Source: Haloprofundus salilacus (GTDB lineage: Archaea; Halobacteriota; Halobacteria; Halobacteriales; Haloferacaceae). From it: a stretch of DNA of 64,000 nucleotides. Numbering within the stretch: position 1 is the first letter of the stretch; each line of letters begins with the position of its first letter. The DNA is taken from positions 2,232,001 through 2,296,000 of the forward strand of contig NZ_CP083723.1 of assembly GCF_020150815.1 (NCBI RefSeq), given 5' to 3'. The notes below the pieces were generated by a model, which was not told the DNA's origin, ran no database searches, and saw nothing but the letters and a program-made list of their open reading frames with translations. The position numbers were made by a program, and so were the translations under genes. Below are positions 1 to 8,571 of this stretch, piece by piece.

Positions 1-1262
1 TCTTTCTCATCTCCATCGGCGGCGGGTTCACCGCCGCGGGGACGATTCTCGTCGCGCAGTACACCGGCGCCGACAGCGAGGGCTCGGCGGATCTCATCGC
101 CGGGCAGACGATATCGTTCGTGACGCTGCTGGCTATCGCTATCGGGATTCTCGGCTTCTTCCTCACCGACCCGATGCTATCGCTGCTGCCGACGGACGCC
201 CAGACGGGGAGCGACATCGTCCCGCTGGCGGGCGACTACATGCGCCTGTTCTTCCTCGGATCGCCGTTCCTCTTCGGCTTCTTCATCTTCTCGTCGCTGA
301 TGCGCGGCTACGGCAACACGCGGGTCCCGATGCTGGTAATGGTCGTCAGCGTCGCCATCAATGTCGTCCTCGACCCGCTTCTCATCTTCGGCGTCGGGCC
401 GTTCCCACGCCTCGAAATCGAGGGCGCGGCCATCGCGACGATCCTCGCCAGAGCCGTCGCCGCGGCCATCGGGATGTACGTCCTCTTCGGCACCGACGTC
501 GGCCCAGACGTGCGTTTCGAGCATCTCCCGCTCCAGTTCGACCGCGTCCGCGACATCGTCTCGCTCGGCGTGCCGACAGCGCTCGAACAGTCGACGAGCG
601 CGCTCGCGATGATTCTGATGACCGCGATGGTCGCGACGTTCCCCCCGGCAGTCGTCGCCGCGTACGGTCTCGGCAACCGCCTCACGTCGCTCATCTTCCT
701 CCCGGCGATGGGGATGGGCCAGGCCATCGACGCCGTCGTCGGCCAGAACCTCGGTGCGGGCAAACCGGAGCGGGCGGCGCGTGCGGCGAAACTCGCGACG
801 AAACTCGTCGCCGTCGTGTTGCTCCCGTTCGCCGTCGTCGCCGCAGTCACGCCCGAACCCATCGTCGCCGTCTTCCTCGGCGCCGGCGGTCCGCGGGCGG
901 CGGAGACCATCGTCCACGCGAGCGACTACCTCCGCATCGCGTCGGTGATGTTCGTCTTCATGGGCGTGCTGCAGGTGATGCTCGGGACGTTCCGCGGCGC
1001 GGGCAACACGAAGACGGCGCTCGTCATGTCGGCGATCACGCTGTGGGTCGTCCGCCTGCCGGCGACGTACGTGCTCGTCTTCGTCGAAGGCTGGGCGGAG
1101 ACGGGTATCTGGGTCGCCGTCGCCCTCGGCGACATCGGCGGGGCTATCGTCGCCGTCGCGTGGTTCACCCGCGGCACGTGGAAGAGCGCCGTCGTCGACA
1201 CCGACGAAGGAGAGTCGTCGAAGAGCGAGTGCGCCGCCGACCGGACGCCGATCGACGACTGA
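1..1262 (+). CDS. MATE family efflux transporter (5'-truncated by window edge)
   Basis: The reading frame is open from base 3 to the TGA at 1260-1262, giving 419 visible residues. The family is usually near 480, so about 60 N-terminal residues lie left of the window. The visible part holds many hydrophobic segments and MATE-type signatures: a GGGFTAAGTILVAQY stretch at the left edge, RGYGNTRVPM in the first half and the internally repeated FRGAGNTKTAL near residue 330. These proteins are inner-membrane antiporters that expel cationic drugs or metabolites in exchange for H+ or Na+; the substrate cannot be told here. The tail is hydrophilic and acidic. A GTG at 120 is an internal codon and should not be taken as the start. 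Confidence 0.9.
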   Translation, partial: FLISIGGGFTAAGTILVAQYTGADSEGSADLIAGQTISFVTLLAIAIGILGFFLTDPMLSLLPTDAQTGSDIVPLAGDYMRLFFLGSPFLFGFFIFSSLMRGYGNTRVPMLVMVVSVAINVVLDPLLIFGVGPFPRLEIEGAAIATILARAVAAAIGMYVLFGTDVGPDVRFEHLPLQFDRVRDIVSLGVPTALEQSTSALAMILMTAMVATFPPAVVAAYGLGNRLTSLIFLPAMGMGQAIDAVVGQNLGAGKPERAARAAKLATKLVAVVLLPFAVVAAVTPEPIVAVFLGAGGPRAAETIVHASDYLRIASVMFVFMGVLQVMLGTFRGAGNTKTALVMSAITLWVVRLPATYVLVFVEGWAETGIWVAVALGDIGGAIVAVAWFTRGTWKSAVVDTDEGESSKSECAADRTPIDD

Positions 1263-1318
1263 CGGACGGCGTTACGGAACGAGTTCGGCGGAGGGTAGTC
1301 GCAGTTGGAAACGACACG

Positions 1319-1648
1319 TCACCGCGAAAAGGTCGCTTCTATGACCGATTCGATCGCCTCGATGTCGTCGGCCAGCGAGATACGTCGGCCGTCCGCGCCG
1401 TACCGGATCACCTCGAACTCCTCTAACTTCGGCAGGTGAACGTGTCTGAGCGCGAGTTCGACCTGGTCTAGATGTTCGTCGGTGACGTCGCTCGGCGAAT
1501 CGACCTCTCGAAGCGCGGTTTCGTACGCCAACACCGGAATCGTCATCGGTGAGCCTGCTTCGCGCAGCGTCAACAGAGCGTGTACTCGGCGTTGGCTGCT
1601 GAGCAGTTTACTCGTCGTTACGATTTCCGTATGAGATTTCTGCGTCAT
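1319..1648 (-). CDS. DUF7344-type winged-helix protein
   Basis: A 109-residue acidic protein with an ATG start at 1648. It has the layout of small haloarchaeal winged-helix proteins: a helix around SSQRRVHALLTL, a central region, then the signature ALRHVHLPKLEEFEVIRY followed by an acidic tail. The motif LRHVHLPKL is shared with the protein at 14537-14929, so the window has two members. Such proteins are presumed transcription regulators; the target is unknown. Its upstream side is AT-rich (1649-1700), consistent with a promoter. It is transcribed toward the MATE gene and ends 56 bp from it. Confidence 0.8.
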   Translation of the reverse strand: MTQKSHTEIVTTSKLLSSQRRVHALLTLREAGSPMTIPVLAYETALREVDSPSDVTDEHLDQVELALRHVHLPKLEEFEVIRYGADGRRISLADDIEAIESVIEATFSR

Positions 1649-2223
1649 TTATTTCCTTTTATTTACCTTTATTTGAAACACCGTGGGACACAACATAATA
1701 TTTTCCCGTCAGGAATTGCATCCGTAGAAACAACGTCAGACGGGAAAAGACCGGACGTTCACTCAGTCCCACACAAATGCGTTCAGAATCCCGACTAGGG
1801 GTTCGTAACGTGGGGGAATAGGCAACAGTATTGCGGTTGTTCCCGTCACTCATATCCTCACATATGAATAAGCAATCATTTCCAGAAGGTTTAGTATCAC
1901 GTTACAGTGTCTCACAGTAAGGAGTCAACAGATTTTGGCATTCGCGCTCGCTCACCGTCGTCGGTCATACGCACGCGGACTCAACAGAATGGATGAGATT
2001 GGCACGCATCGGACGGTGGTGGGGACCACGTTTCAATGCGTGCCGGTTGCGATTATGGGACCGACCGATATGTGCTTTGTGTGATTAACTGAGTGAATCT
2101 CTAGCGATAACTTGCACGCGAATCACCCAAAAAGCGGCCCGCGTAATACAAACGCCTTTGCGGCTGGCTGAAAAAAGGAAGAACGACCGTCTTCGAATCC
2201 ACTCGGAGACGATGGTGGGGACC
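1649..2223. other. 575-bp intergenic region between two divergent regulator genes
   Basis: No convincing gene is seen. Short open frames here lack the GC3 bias of the neighbours. The left part (1649-1720) is AT-rich and probably holds the promoter of the DUF7344 gene. The right part holds two copies of a near-identical palindrome described separately. In-frame codons before 2224 extend the TrmB-like reading frame back to 2158 but have poor coding character. Confidence 0.5.
2016..2029. promoter_or_regulatory. Palindrome, copy 1 (GTGGT-GGGG-ACCAC)
   Basis: A perfect 5-bp inverted repeat flanks a GGGG centre. The core TGGTGGGGACCA recurs at 2213-2224, about 200 bp downstream and immediately before the TrmB-like gene. 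Two copies of a rare 12-mer around one regulator suggest an operator, possibly autoregulatory. This is inference from sequence only. Confidence 0.4.
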
Positions 2224-2225
2224 AT
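2212..2225. promoter_or_regulatory. Palindrome, copy 2 (ATGGT-GGGG-ACCAT), overlapping the regulator start
   Basis: Same core and centre as the copy at 2016-2029. The palindrome contains both candidate ATG codons of the TrmB-like gene (2212 and 2224). A protein bound here would block the start region directly. If 2212 were the true start, the palindrome would instead encode the first residues MVGTM. Confidence 0.4.
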
Positions 2226-3042
2226 GAGTTCAGAAAATACACAGCAGCAAGCGGTCGGATTGCTCCAACAGCTTGGTTTGAAAGAATATGAGGCGAAATG
2301 TTTCGTGGCGCTCTCTCGACTTCCGAAAGGGACGGCCAAGCAGATAAGCGACATCGCGGACACGCCCCGGACGAGGGTGTACGACGCGATTCGAGTGCTG
2401 GAGGCGAAAGGGTTGGTAGAGATTCAACACACCAGCCCGCAGCAGTTTCGGGCCGTCTCGCTCGGAGAGGCGACCGAGACGCTGCGCCAACAGTACGAGA
2501 ACCGCGTCGACCAGCTCTCGACGATGTTGGAGAACATCGAGCCGGTCGAACTGGACGAGGACGACTCGACCTCCCACGAGGTCTGGGGACTGTCCGGGAC
2601 GAACACTATCGCAGCCCGAACGAACAACCTTATCGAAAACGCGACCAGCGAGGTCGTGCTGATCGTCGGGTCCGAGGAGATGCTGACCGACGCGCTCGTC
2701 GAGAGTCTGAATGATGCGACGGACCGAGGAGTTCCGGTGCTCGTCGGAACCGTCTCCGAGGACATCCGGGAACGGCTACAGGAGCGGGTGGCCGAGATCA
2801 ACGTATTCGTCTCCGAACTCAAATGGCTCCACGAGTCCGAAGCCACCGATACCAACGACGACGTCAGCATCGAGCGCATCCTCCTCGTGGACCGAAACAC
2901 GATTCTGATGAGCTCCCTCGACCCGAACAAGGTCGAGGAACACGCCGTCTTCGGACGCGGGTTCGACAACGGACTCGTGGTTCTCACGCGCCGGCTGATG
3001 GCCTCGGGGCTCCTGCCCTCGCGGGACCCCGGCCAGAACTGA
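2224..3042 (+). CDS. TrmB family transcriptional regulator
   Basis: A 272-residue protein. Residues about 10-75 form the TrmB-type winged helix: LLQQLGLKEYEAKCFVAL, TAKQISDIADTPRTRVYDAI, LEAKGLVEIQ. A heptad-like linker (LRQQYENRVDQLSTMLENI) follows. The C-terminal part resembles the phospholipase-D-like sensor half of TrmB proteins (SEVVLIVGSEEML, ERILLVDRNTILMSSL). Family members sense sugars or other metabolites and repress or activate transport and central metabolism genes; the ligand is unknown here. I chose ATG 2224 because the upstream in-frame codons look non-coding. ATG 2212 is the alternative. Two matching palindromes lie upstream. Confidence 0.88.
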   Translation: MSSENTQQQAVGLLQQLGLKEYEAKCFVALSRLPKGTAKQISDIADTPRTRVYDAIRVLEAKGLVEIQHTSPQQFRAVSLGEATETLRQQYENRVDQLSTMLENIEPVELDEDDSTSHEVWGLSGTNTIAARTNNLIENATSEVVLIVGSEEMLTDALVESLNDATDRGVPVLVGTVSEDIRERLQERVAEINVFVSELKWLHESEATDTNDDVSIERILLVDRNTILMSSLDPNKVEEHAVFGRGFDNGLVVLTRRLMASGLLPSRDPGQN

Positions 3043-3071
3043 GGCCGTGCACCGACGAGCGTCACGCGATG

Positions 3072-3545
3072 TTACGCGCTCGCCTCGTCCGTCGTGGTCG
3101 ACCCGCCGGAAATCACGCCGAGTTGTTCCATCATCCCGAGCGCGTGCGGACTGTTGAACTCCTCGACGCACCGGTCGCCGTCGTACCGGGAGATGACGAT
3201 GCCGGGCGTCTCCACCGACTTTCCGGTCGGCGGAATTTCCATACCTCGGACGCGAAGCGTCCCCTCGTGCGTACCCGTGACGCGGTATCGGCAGGTGACG
3301 CAGTCGTCACTGACGACGAGTTCGTCGATGTGGATAGTGATGTCCGGCATCGCCTCGCGATACGTCTCGATGAGCGCTCGGTACTCGTCGACGCCGCGGA
3401 ACGACCGTTCGAGTTGGTAGTGCGTCGCGACGAACTCGTCGGCGAGCATCTCGTCCAGCACGTCGTACTCTCCCTCGCTCCACGCCTCATCGGCCACGCG
3501 TCGGAACTGCGTCTCCATCTGTGTCATCGGTTCGGTGGTTGCCAT
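3072..3545 (-). CDS. SnoaL-like ester cyclase / polyketide cyclase family protein
   Basis: A 157-residue protein with ATG at 3545. Features of the SnoaL cone fold are visible: an N-terminal helix (RVADEAWSEGEYDVLDEMLADEFVAT), the segment GVDEYRALIETYREAMPDITIHIDELVVSDD, and the strand pair RYRVTGTHEG and GKSVETPGIVISRYDGDRCVEEF. SnoaL-like proteins cyclise polyketides or act as small hydratases and isomerases; in haloarchaea the substrate is generally unknown. The reading frame extends far upstream, but that part is antisense to the AEC carrier gene. Confidence 0.8.
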   Translation of the reverse strand: MATTEPMTQMETQFRRVADEAWSEGEYDVLDEMLADEFVATHYQLERSFRGVDEYRALIETYREAMPDITIHIDELVVSDDCVTCRYRVTGTHEGTLRVRGMEIPPTGKSVETPGIVISRYDGDRCVEEFNSPHALGMMEQLGVISGGSTTTDEASA

Positions 3546-3631
3546 ATTTGTCACCAATATTCGTGTACGACTTCTGAGGCGATAGAGATTCGCTGCGCGG
3601 GGCGCGAATGTACGAAGGACCGCCGCGTCCG

Positions 3632-4600
3632 TCAGATGACTACCCCCGATTCTAACACCGCAATCAGCAGCGTCAGCATGGGGATGCTGACGAGCGTCGT
3701 CGCGAAGACGACGGCGCTGACGTACTCCGCCGCCGAGAGACCGCCGATTGTCGCACCTTCGGAGAACTCGATGACGAGGATGAGCGGCGTGATGGCGGCG
3801 GGCATTGCACATTCGAGGACGAACACGCGGGCGACGGTGGGGTCGGTGAAGCCGAGCGCGAACGCGACGCCGAGACCGACGACGGGGGCGACGACCATCT
3901 TGAGCGCGCTGGCGACGCCGACGCGCGAGAGCGCGGAGCCGTAGTCGGTGTTGGCCAGCTGGATACCGAGGATGAGCAGCATCACCGGAATCGAGGAGTC
4001 GCCGACGAGCTGCAGCGTTTCCATCGCCGCGCCGTCGGCAGGCGGGACGACGCCGAGCCACCGCGCGGCGATGGCGGCGACGACGGCGTAGACGAGCGGG
4101 ATGCGGAGCGCACGTTTGAACCCGTCGAGACCCGCCGACCCGCCGCTTCGGGAGGCGATGTAGACGCCGATGGTGTAGATGAGCACGCCCTGCACCGCGA
4201 GGTAGAGCACCGCCGTACTGCGTCCAGTCGCGCCGAACGCGAACTCCGAGAGCGGGACGCCGTAGTTGCCGGAGTTGGGGAACGCGCTGACGAGGACGAG
4301 CGCGCTCAGAATCGGTTCGGGTTCGCCGAGCAGTCGACCGATTCCCTCGGAGACGAGAATCATCGCGACGGTGTAGGCGGCGACGCCCAGCGCGACCCGG
4401 ACGAGCGTCCCGCCGCCGAGCGTCGTCGTCGCGAGACTGTGGAAGACGAGCGCCGGCGCGAGCACGTAGAGGGTGATCGTGTTCAACGGCCCGGGGTCGA
4501 CCTCTTGGGTCCGCCCGAGTAGAAAGCCGATGCCCGCCAGCGCGAGAATCGGCAGTATCGCGGTGGCGAAGATAGAGACCAGTGACACGCTCGAAGCCAC
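3632..4600 (-). CDS. AEC (auxin efflux carrier) family transporter
   Basis: A 322-residue polytopic membrane protein with about ten hydrophobic helices. Typical AEC features are an N-terminal LPILALAGIGFLLGR helix, the NSGNYGVPL motif around residue 110 and a second half with SIPVMLLILGIQLA. The family moves malonate, malate, auxin-like or other organic anions; the substrate is not predictable. The start is GTG at 4600. A second GTG at 4588 (SLVSIF) would remove four residues. It lies downstream of the phosphoribosyltransferase on the same strand with a 60-bp gap. Confidence 0.88.
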   Translation of the reverse strand: MASSVSLVSIFATAILPILALAGIGFLLGRTQEVDPGPLNTITLYVLAPALVFHSLATTTLGGGTLVRVALGVAAYTVAMILVSEGIGRLLGEPEPILSALVLVSAFPNSGNYGVPLSEFAFGATGRSTAVLYLAVQGVLIYTIGVYIASRSGGSAGLDGFKRALRIPLVYAVVAAIAARWLGVVPPADGAAMETLQLVGDSSIPVMLLILGIQLANTDYGSALSRVGVASALKMVVAPVVGLGVAFALGFTDPTVARVFVLECAMPAAITPLILVIEFSEGATIGGLSAAEYVSAVVFATTLVSIPMLTLLIAVLESGVVI

Positions 4601-4660
4601 CCGCGCGGCGATACCAAGCGTTTCGGATGCGGCGACTTGCGTGGGGTCAGGACGCTCCCG

Positions 4661-5374
4661 CTACGCGCCGACGCCTTCGTTGTCGATGAGTCGCCACGCG
4701 CCCGACCCGGTGGTCTCGACGAACTCCCGGCGCTCCATCTCGGCCATCACTTCATGGAGGCGGTCCGGTTGGGCGATCTCCATGCAGATGGGGTCGACCT
4801 CGTGGAACTCGTCGAGGTAGTGGCGAACGTCTTCGAGTTCGAACGTCTCCTCGTCGGCTTTCACCATCACGCCCGAGATGAGGTCGACCATGTCCTCGAT
4901 GAAGTTCCACGGGTAGACGATCCACGCCCACTCTCCGAGGCGCTCGCCGACGTAGTCGGGTTCGAACTCGCTCGTCTGCAGCAGTTGTAGCGTCGCGGTT
5001 CGGACTTCGTCGGCGTTGCGTTCTCGGACGTACTCGTCGGCGCGCTTGATGGAGCCGCCGGTGTCGGCGATGTCGTCGATGATGAGCACGTTCTTGCCCT
5101 CGACACTGCCCTCCGGCATCGGGTAGCGGACCTCGGGTTCGCCCGACTTCTGGGCGGTGCCGACGTAGTGTTCCATCTTCAGGCTCGTCAGGTCGTCCAA
5201 CCCGAGGAAGTCGCAGAGACACCGACCCGCGAACCAGCCGCCACGGGCGAGCGCGACGACCACGTCCGGTTCGAACGCCGACTCCTTGACGTCGTCGCTC
5301 ACGTCCCGGCAGAGACCGTAGATGTACTCCCAGTTGGTGATAGTGCACTTGAACTCGTCGGGGAGGTCGCTCAT
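4661..5374 (-). CDS. Phosphoribosyltransferase with C-terminal winged-helix-like tail
   Basis: A 237-residue protein from ATG 5374; a GTG at 5395 would add seven residues. The type I PRTase core carries the PRPP loop VLIIDDIADTGGS near residue 100, preceded by VVVALARGGWFAGR (the PPi loop) and followed by the flexible hood. The last 60 residues (VRHYLDEFHEVD to WRLIDNEG) look like a small helical, winged-helix-like domain. It probably salvages a purine base with PRPP in the cytoplasm (hypoxanthine/guanine-type family in haloarchaea). Base specificity cannot be read from the sequence. Confidence 0.85.
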   Translation of the reverse strand: MSDLPDEFKCTITNWEYIYGLCRDVSDDVKESAFEPDVVVALARGGWFAGRCLCDFLGLDDLTSLKMEHYVGTAQKSGEPEVRYPMPEGSVEGKNVLIIDDIADTGGSIKRADEYVRERNADEVRTATLQLLQTSEFEPDYVGERLGEWAWIVYPWNFIEDMVDLISGVMVKADEETFELEDVRHYLDEFHEVDPICMEIAQPDRLHEVMAEMERREFVETTGSGAWRLIDNEGVGA

Positions 5375-5440
5375 TTCCGACTGTGTCTCTGCCACGGCCG
5401 CACATAAGGGTTTACAGGCAGTTTCGTCGGTGTCTCCGTC

Positions 5441-6133
5441 TCAGTCGACCGTCCCCGCACCGAGACGGGCGAATCCGAGCGCGTGCGTCGAGTACGACGC
5501 ATCCGCACACCGTTCGCGAAGTGCCCGCTGTGCGGCGACGACTCGCCGGTCGAGCACGTCCGTCGCCGCGCTGAGGTCGGCAGGGCGCTTCGACGGCATC
5601 CCCGCGAAGACGAGGCCGTGAAACAGCGCGTTCAGCGGGCGGCACGCGGGGCGCGTACTCCGTGCTAAATCTAGTAGCGCGAGGCGGCCGCCCGGCCCGA
5701 CGAGCTCGGACCACTCGTTGACGACGGCCGCGGGGTCGGCGAGCATCCCGGAGACGAACGAGGCGACGATTGCGTCCGAATCTCTGATTGGTGGGGTAGC
5801 CGCGTCCGCACGAACGACGTGGACGTTCTCCCATCCCTCGCGGGCGACCCTGTCGCGGGCGACGGCGAGCATCCCCGGCGAGAAGTCGACGCCGACGACG
5901 GTACCCGAAGAGCCGACTCGTTCGCGGAGGAACGCGAAGTTCGCGCCCGTCCCGCAGCCCATCTCGACGACGGTGTCGCCCGGCCGCGGGTCGAGCGCCG
6001 CGGCGGTGCGCTCGCGGAGCGTCGCGACGCCCGGTCCGTACGTCGCCAGCGCGTCGTACAGTCGCGCCCAGCGGGTATAGAACTCCTGAGCGTTCGCGGC
6101 GCCCGATTTACTGTTCGTTCCGTGGTCGCTCAT
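5441..6133 (-). CDS. Class I SAM-dependent methyltransferase
   Basis: A 230-residue protein. Motif I VVEMGCGTGANFAFL lies near residue 58, followed by the acidic loop VVGVDFSPGMLAVAR and a motif II region DAIVASFVSGM. This is the UbiE/Methyltransf_11-type Rossmann fold. The substrate is not known. The ATG at 6133 overlaps the TGA of the upstream ThiN gene by one base (TGATG), so the two are almost certainly co-translated. The frame extends further upstream, but that part is antisense-like shadow of the ThiN gene. Confidence 0.88.
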   Translation of the reverse strand: MSDHGTNSKSGAANAQEFYTRWARLYDALATYGPGVATLRERTAAALDPRPGDTVVEMGCGTGANFAFLRERVGSSGTVVGVDFSPGMLAVARDRVAREGWENVHVVRADAATPPIRDSDAIVASFVSGMLADPAAVVNEWSELVGPGGRLALLDLARSTRPACRPLNALFHGLVFAGMPSKRPADLSAATDVLDRRVVAAQRALRERCADASYSTHALGFARLGAGTVD

Positions 6134-7032
6134 CACAGTAACTCGCGGACGACGTCGGCGACGGCGGGCGCGTCCGGGCCGAGCACGTACGTGATGGGTT
6201 CGATGCCGTAGCTCCCCGACTGGTAGAGCACGAACGTCTCGTCGAGGTCCAGTCCGTCGAGCGCGGCGGCGACGGCGTCGGTCGGCGCGTCGGGGTCGAA
6301 CTCGACGGTCTGGTAGCCAGCTTCTTCGAGCGACGCGACGATGTCGGGGTCGTAGCGGACGTTGACCGCGGCGCGGACCGGCGCGCCCACCTTCCGGGCC
6401 GAGAGGAGGACGGACGCGACGTGGCCGCTCGCGCCGAACTCGGGGTCGCCTGCGACGGTGGCGCGACCCTTCACGTCGAAGATGCGACCGGGGACGGCGG
6501 CGACGTCCTCTATCTCCTCGGCGTCGGGCAGGCACTCGGCGAGGTTCGAGCCGACGTGCGGGATGAGTCCGGCGAAGCCGCTGGCGTTCGTCAGCGTCCG
6601 CAGGCCGCGTCGAACCGACGAGAGCACGCGCTCGGTGGCTCTGAGTGCGCTATCGGGGTCGTGAACGTCGAAGCCGCCCTCGAACTCAGCGAGTTCGGGC
6701 ATCGCCTCCTCGTGGAGCTCCGCCAGCAGGTCGCCGTCTTCGAGGTGGCGGATGAGCACCTCGGCTTCGACGAGCGCCTGTAACTGGCTCATCTCGCCCG
6801 TCGCCAGTCCCTCGGCGACGCGCCCGACGAGTTCGCGGATGCGTTCGTCGGCCTCGACGACCTCGTTGCGGGCGACCCGACCGTGGGCGTACTTCGAGAC
6901 GGCACTCTGGCTGACGCCGAGCGCCTCGGCGACCTCCTGCTGGGTGAACTCCCGGTCGCGGAGTTCCGCCGCGAGCATCGATCGAAACGTCGGGAGGAAC
7001 TCCTCGACGACAACTTCCTCGACGAACTTCAT
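6133..7032 (-). CDS. HTH-ThiN protein: thiamine-phosphate synthase family / ThiR-like regulator
   Basis: A 299-residue two-domain protein. Residues about 15-65 are a Cro/XRE helix-turn-helix ([28 protein letters not shown]). Residues about 125-299 are a ThiN domain ([44 protein letters not shown]). HTH-ThiN fusions are known in Archaea as ThiR, thiamine-responsive repressors of thiamine genes, while ThiD-ThiN fusions are enzymes. An Arg (PGRIFD) and a His (SGHVAS) are present in the ligand-site region, so residual catalysis cannot be excluded. Its start overlaps the dcd stop by four bases (ATGA). Confidence 0.88.
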   Translation of the reverse strand: MKFVEEVVVEEFLPTFRSMLAAELRDREFTQQEVAEALGVSQSAVSKYAHGRVARNEVVEADERIRELVGRVAEGLATGEMSQLQALVEAEVLIRHLEDGDLLAELHEEAMPELAEFEGGFDVHDPDSALRATERVLSSVRRGLRTLTNASGFAGLIPHVGSNLAECLPDAEEIEDVAAVPGRIFDVKGRATVAGDPEFGASGHVASVLLSARKVGAPVRAAVNVRYDPDIVASLEEAGYQTVEFDPDAPTDAVAAALDGLDLDETFVLYQSGSYGIEPITYVLGPDAPAVADVVRELL

Positions 7033-7610
7033 CCGTGGAACTCGGGGTCGTCGCCCAACCGCGACGCCTGCGGACCGCGCTGGTTCTGGTACTTCGACCC
7101 GCGCTCGACGCCGTACGGTCGCTTCGCTCGCGTCTTCAGTTCGGTGAAGATGAGTTGGGAGACGCGCATCCCCGGCGTGAGCGCGACCGGTGCGGTGCCG
7201 AGGTTCGACAGTTCGAGCGTAATCTGGCCCTCGTAGCCGGGGTCGACGATTCCCGCTGTGGCGTGGATGACGATGGCGAGGCGGCCGAGCGACGACCTGC
7301 CTTCGACGGTGGCGATGAGATCCGGCGGAATCTCGACTCGCTCTTTGGTGGTTCCGAGCACGAAGTCGCCGGGGTGGAGAATGAACTCGTCGCCCTCGTC
7401 GACGTGGGTCTCGGTGACGTACTGGCCGATTTCTTCCGCTTTGTTGGGGTGGATACAGGAGATGTTCGTCCGCTGGAACTCCAGGAACTCCTCGCCGAGT
7501 CGGAGGTCGATGCTCGCCGGTTGTACCTGCATGTCGAGGTCGTCGAGCGGGTCGACGACGAGGTCACCGGCCTCCAACCGTTCGAGAAGGTCTACGTCCG
7601 AGAGTATCAT
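7029..7610 (-). CDS. dcd: dCTP deaminase
   Basis: A 193-residue protein, the normal length for archaeal Dcd, with ATG at 7610. It converts dCTP to dUTP for dTTP synthesis. The family signature is clear: [14 protein letters not shown] near residue 30, [20 protein letters not shown], then [28 protein letters not shown], which contains the catalytic Glu/Arg/Ser region and the substrate loop. The C-terminal tail [12 protein letters not shown] is the usual lid. It is the first gene of a tight operon (dcd, HTH-ThiN, methyltransferase) joined by overlapping stop/start codons. Confidence 0.96.
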   Translation of the reverse strand: MILSDVDLLERLEAGDLVVDPLDDLDMQVQPASIDLRLGEEFLEFQRTNISCIHPNKAEEIGQYVTETHVDEGDEFILHPGDFVLGTTKERVEIPPDLIATVEGRSSLGRLAIVIHATAGIVDPGYEGQITLELSNLGTAPVALTPGMRVSQLIFTELKTRAKRPYGVERGSKYQNQRGPQASRLGDDPEFHG

Positions 7611-7693
7611 ACTGGGGTGGCCGCGTGCCAACACGTAAAACCTCCCGGTCGACTCGGAGCGATTCGACCGGTCCGGTTCGACCGGGTCGCCGG

Positions 7694-8401
7694 TCAGCCC
7701 ACGAGTCCCAGTACGAACGTGACGAACGCGACGAACCCCGCGACGAGAAGCGCCACGTCGGAGTCGAGTCCGCGCGCGTGTTCGAGACCGGCGCGCCAGA
7801 CGAACAGTTGCCATCCGGTGACGATCAGACCGAGCGCCGTCGCGACGGGCCAGTCGAGAAACGACTGCAACCCCTGCAACTGCTGAACGAGCGTCTGGGG
7901 ATTTTGCGAGAACGACGTCTCGCGGATGACGCGCATCGCTCCGACGACGCCGACGACCGACTGGACGAGCATCGGCACGCCGCCCCACGCCGCGACCGCC
8001 AGCGTGTCGCCGAACGTCCCTCTGTCGCCGCCGCGGGAGAGGAGGTGCAAGAGCACGCCGACGGCGACCCACCCGAGAAGCGAGAGCAGAAACACGAGGG
8101 GGAGGAGACCGGCGAACCGGTCCCAGAGTTCGTCGCCGAGGTTCATCTCTCGCGTCGCCGGTTCGTCGCAACCGGGCCAGTCGTCGCCGTTCTGTTCGCA
8201 GACCCAATCGGGAGGCCGGTTCTCGTTCTCGACGGTTACCGTTGTGTCCAGCGCCTCGCTGAACTGCCATCCGACGAAGCCGATGGCGGCAGTCGTCAAC
8301 AGTGCGACGACGAGCGCGACCGCCAGCGCGCGGCCGAACCCGAGTCCGGGCGTGCGCTCTCGGAAGTACTCGTCCGGGTGGAGGAGAGGCGTGCGGGGCA
8401 T
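7694..8401 (-). CDS. Yip1-domain membrane protein
   Basis: A 235-residue protein with ATG at 8401. A short cytoplasmic N-terminus ([11 protein letters not shown]) precedes a first transmembrane helix (residues about 25-45), an external loop holding two cysteines (WVCEQN, WPGCDEP) and four more helices. The opening motif and helix pattern match haloarchaeal Yip1 proteins, which are of unknown function in prokaryotes. A TATA-like TTTATTC lies about 26-33 bp upstream (8428-8434 on the + strand as gaataaa). It diverges from the AI-2E transporter gene. Confidence 0.8.
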   Translation of the reverse strand: MPRTPLLHPDEYFRERTPGLGFGRALAVALVVALLTTAAIGFVGWQFSEALDTTVTVENENRPPDWVCEQNGDDWPGCDEPATREMNLGDELWDRFAGLLPLVFLLSLLGWVAVGVLLHLLSRGGDRGTFGDTLAVAAWGGVPMLVQSVVGVVGAMRVIRETSFSQNPQTLVQQLQGLQSFLDWPVATALGLIVTGWQLFVWRAGLEHARGLDSDVALLVAGFVAFVTFVLGLVG

Positions 8402-8571
8402 CGGTCACGGCGACTCGGCGCTGTAGAATAAATCTTGTCGGATACGTCTACACTCCACGCGAGAAACAGGACTACCGTCGCGAGCGCAACGAGCGCGGCG
8501 ACTACAACGACCACGGCAGCGACCTTGCTACGTAATGCAGAAGCAACTCGGGGCCGGCGAAGGGACACACG

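Noticed and set aside
1659-1853. A 64-residue minus-strand frame in the first intergenic region
   Set aside because: Low GC3, no ribosome site, no recognisable fold, and it lies in AT-rich regulatory sequence.
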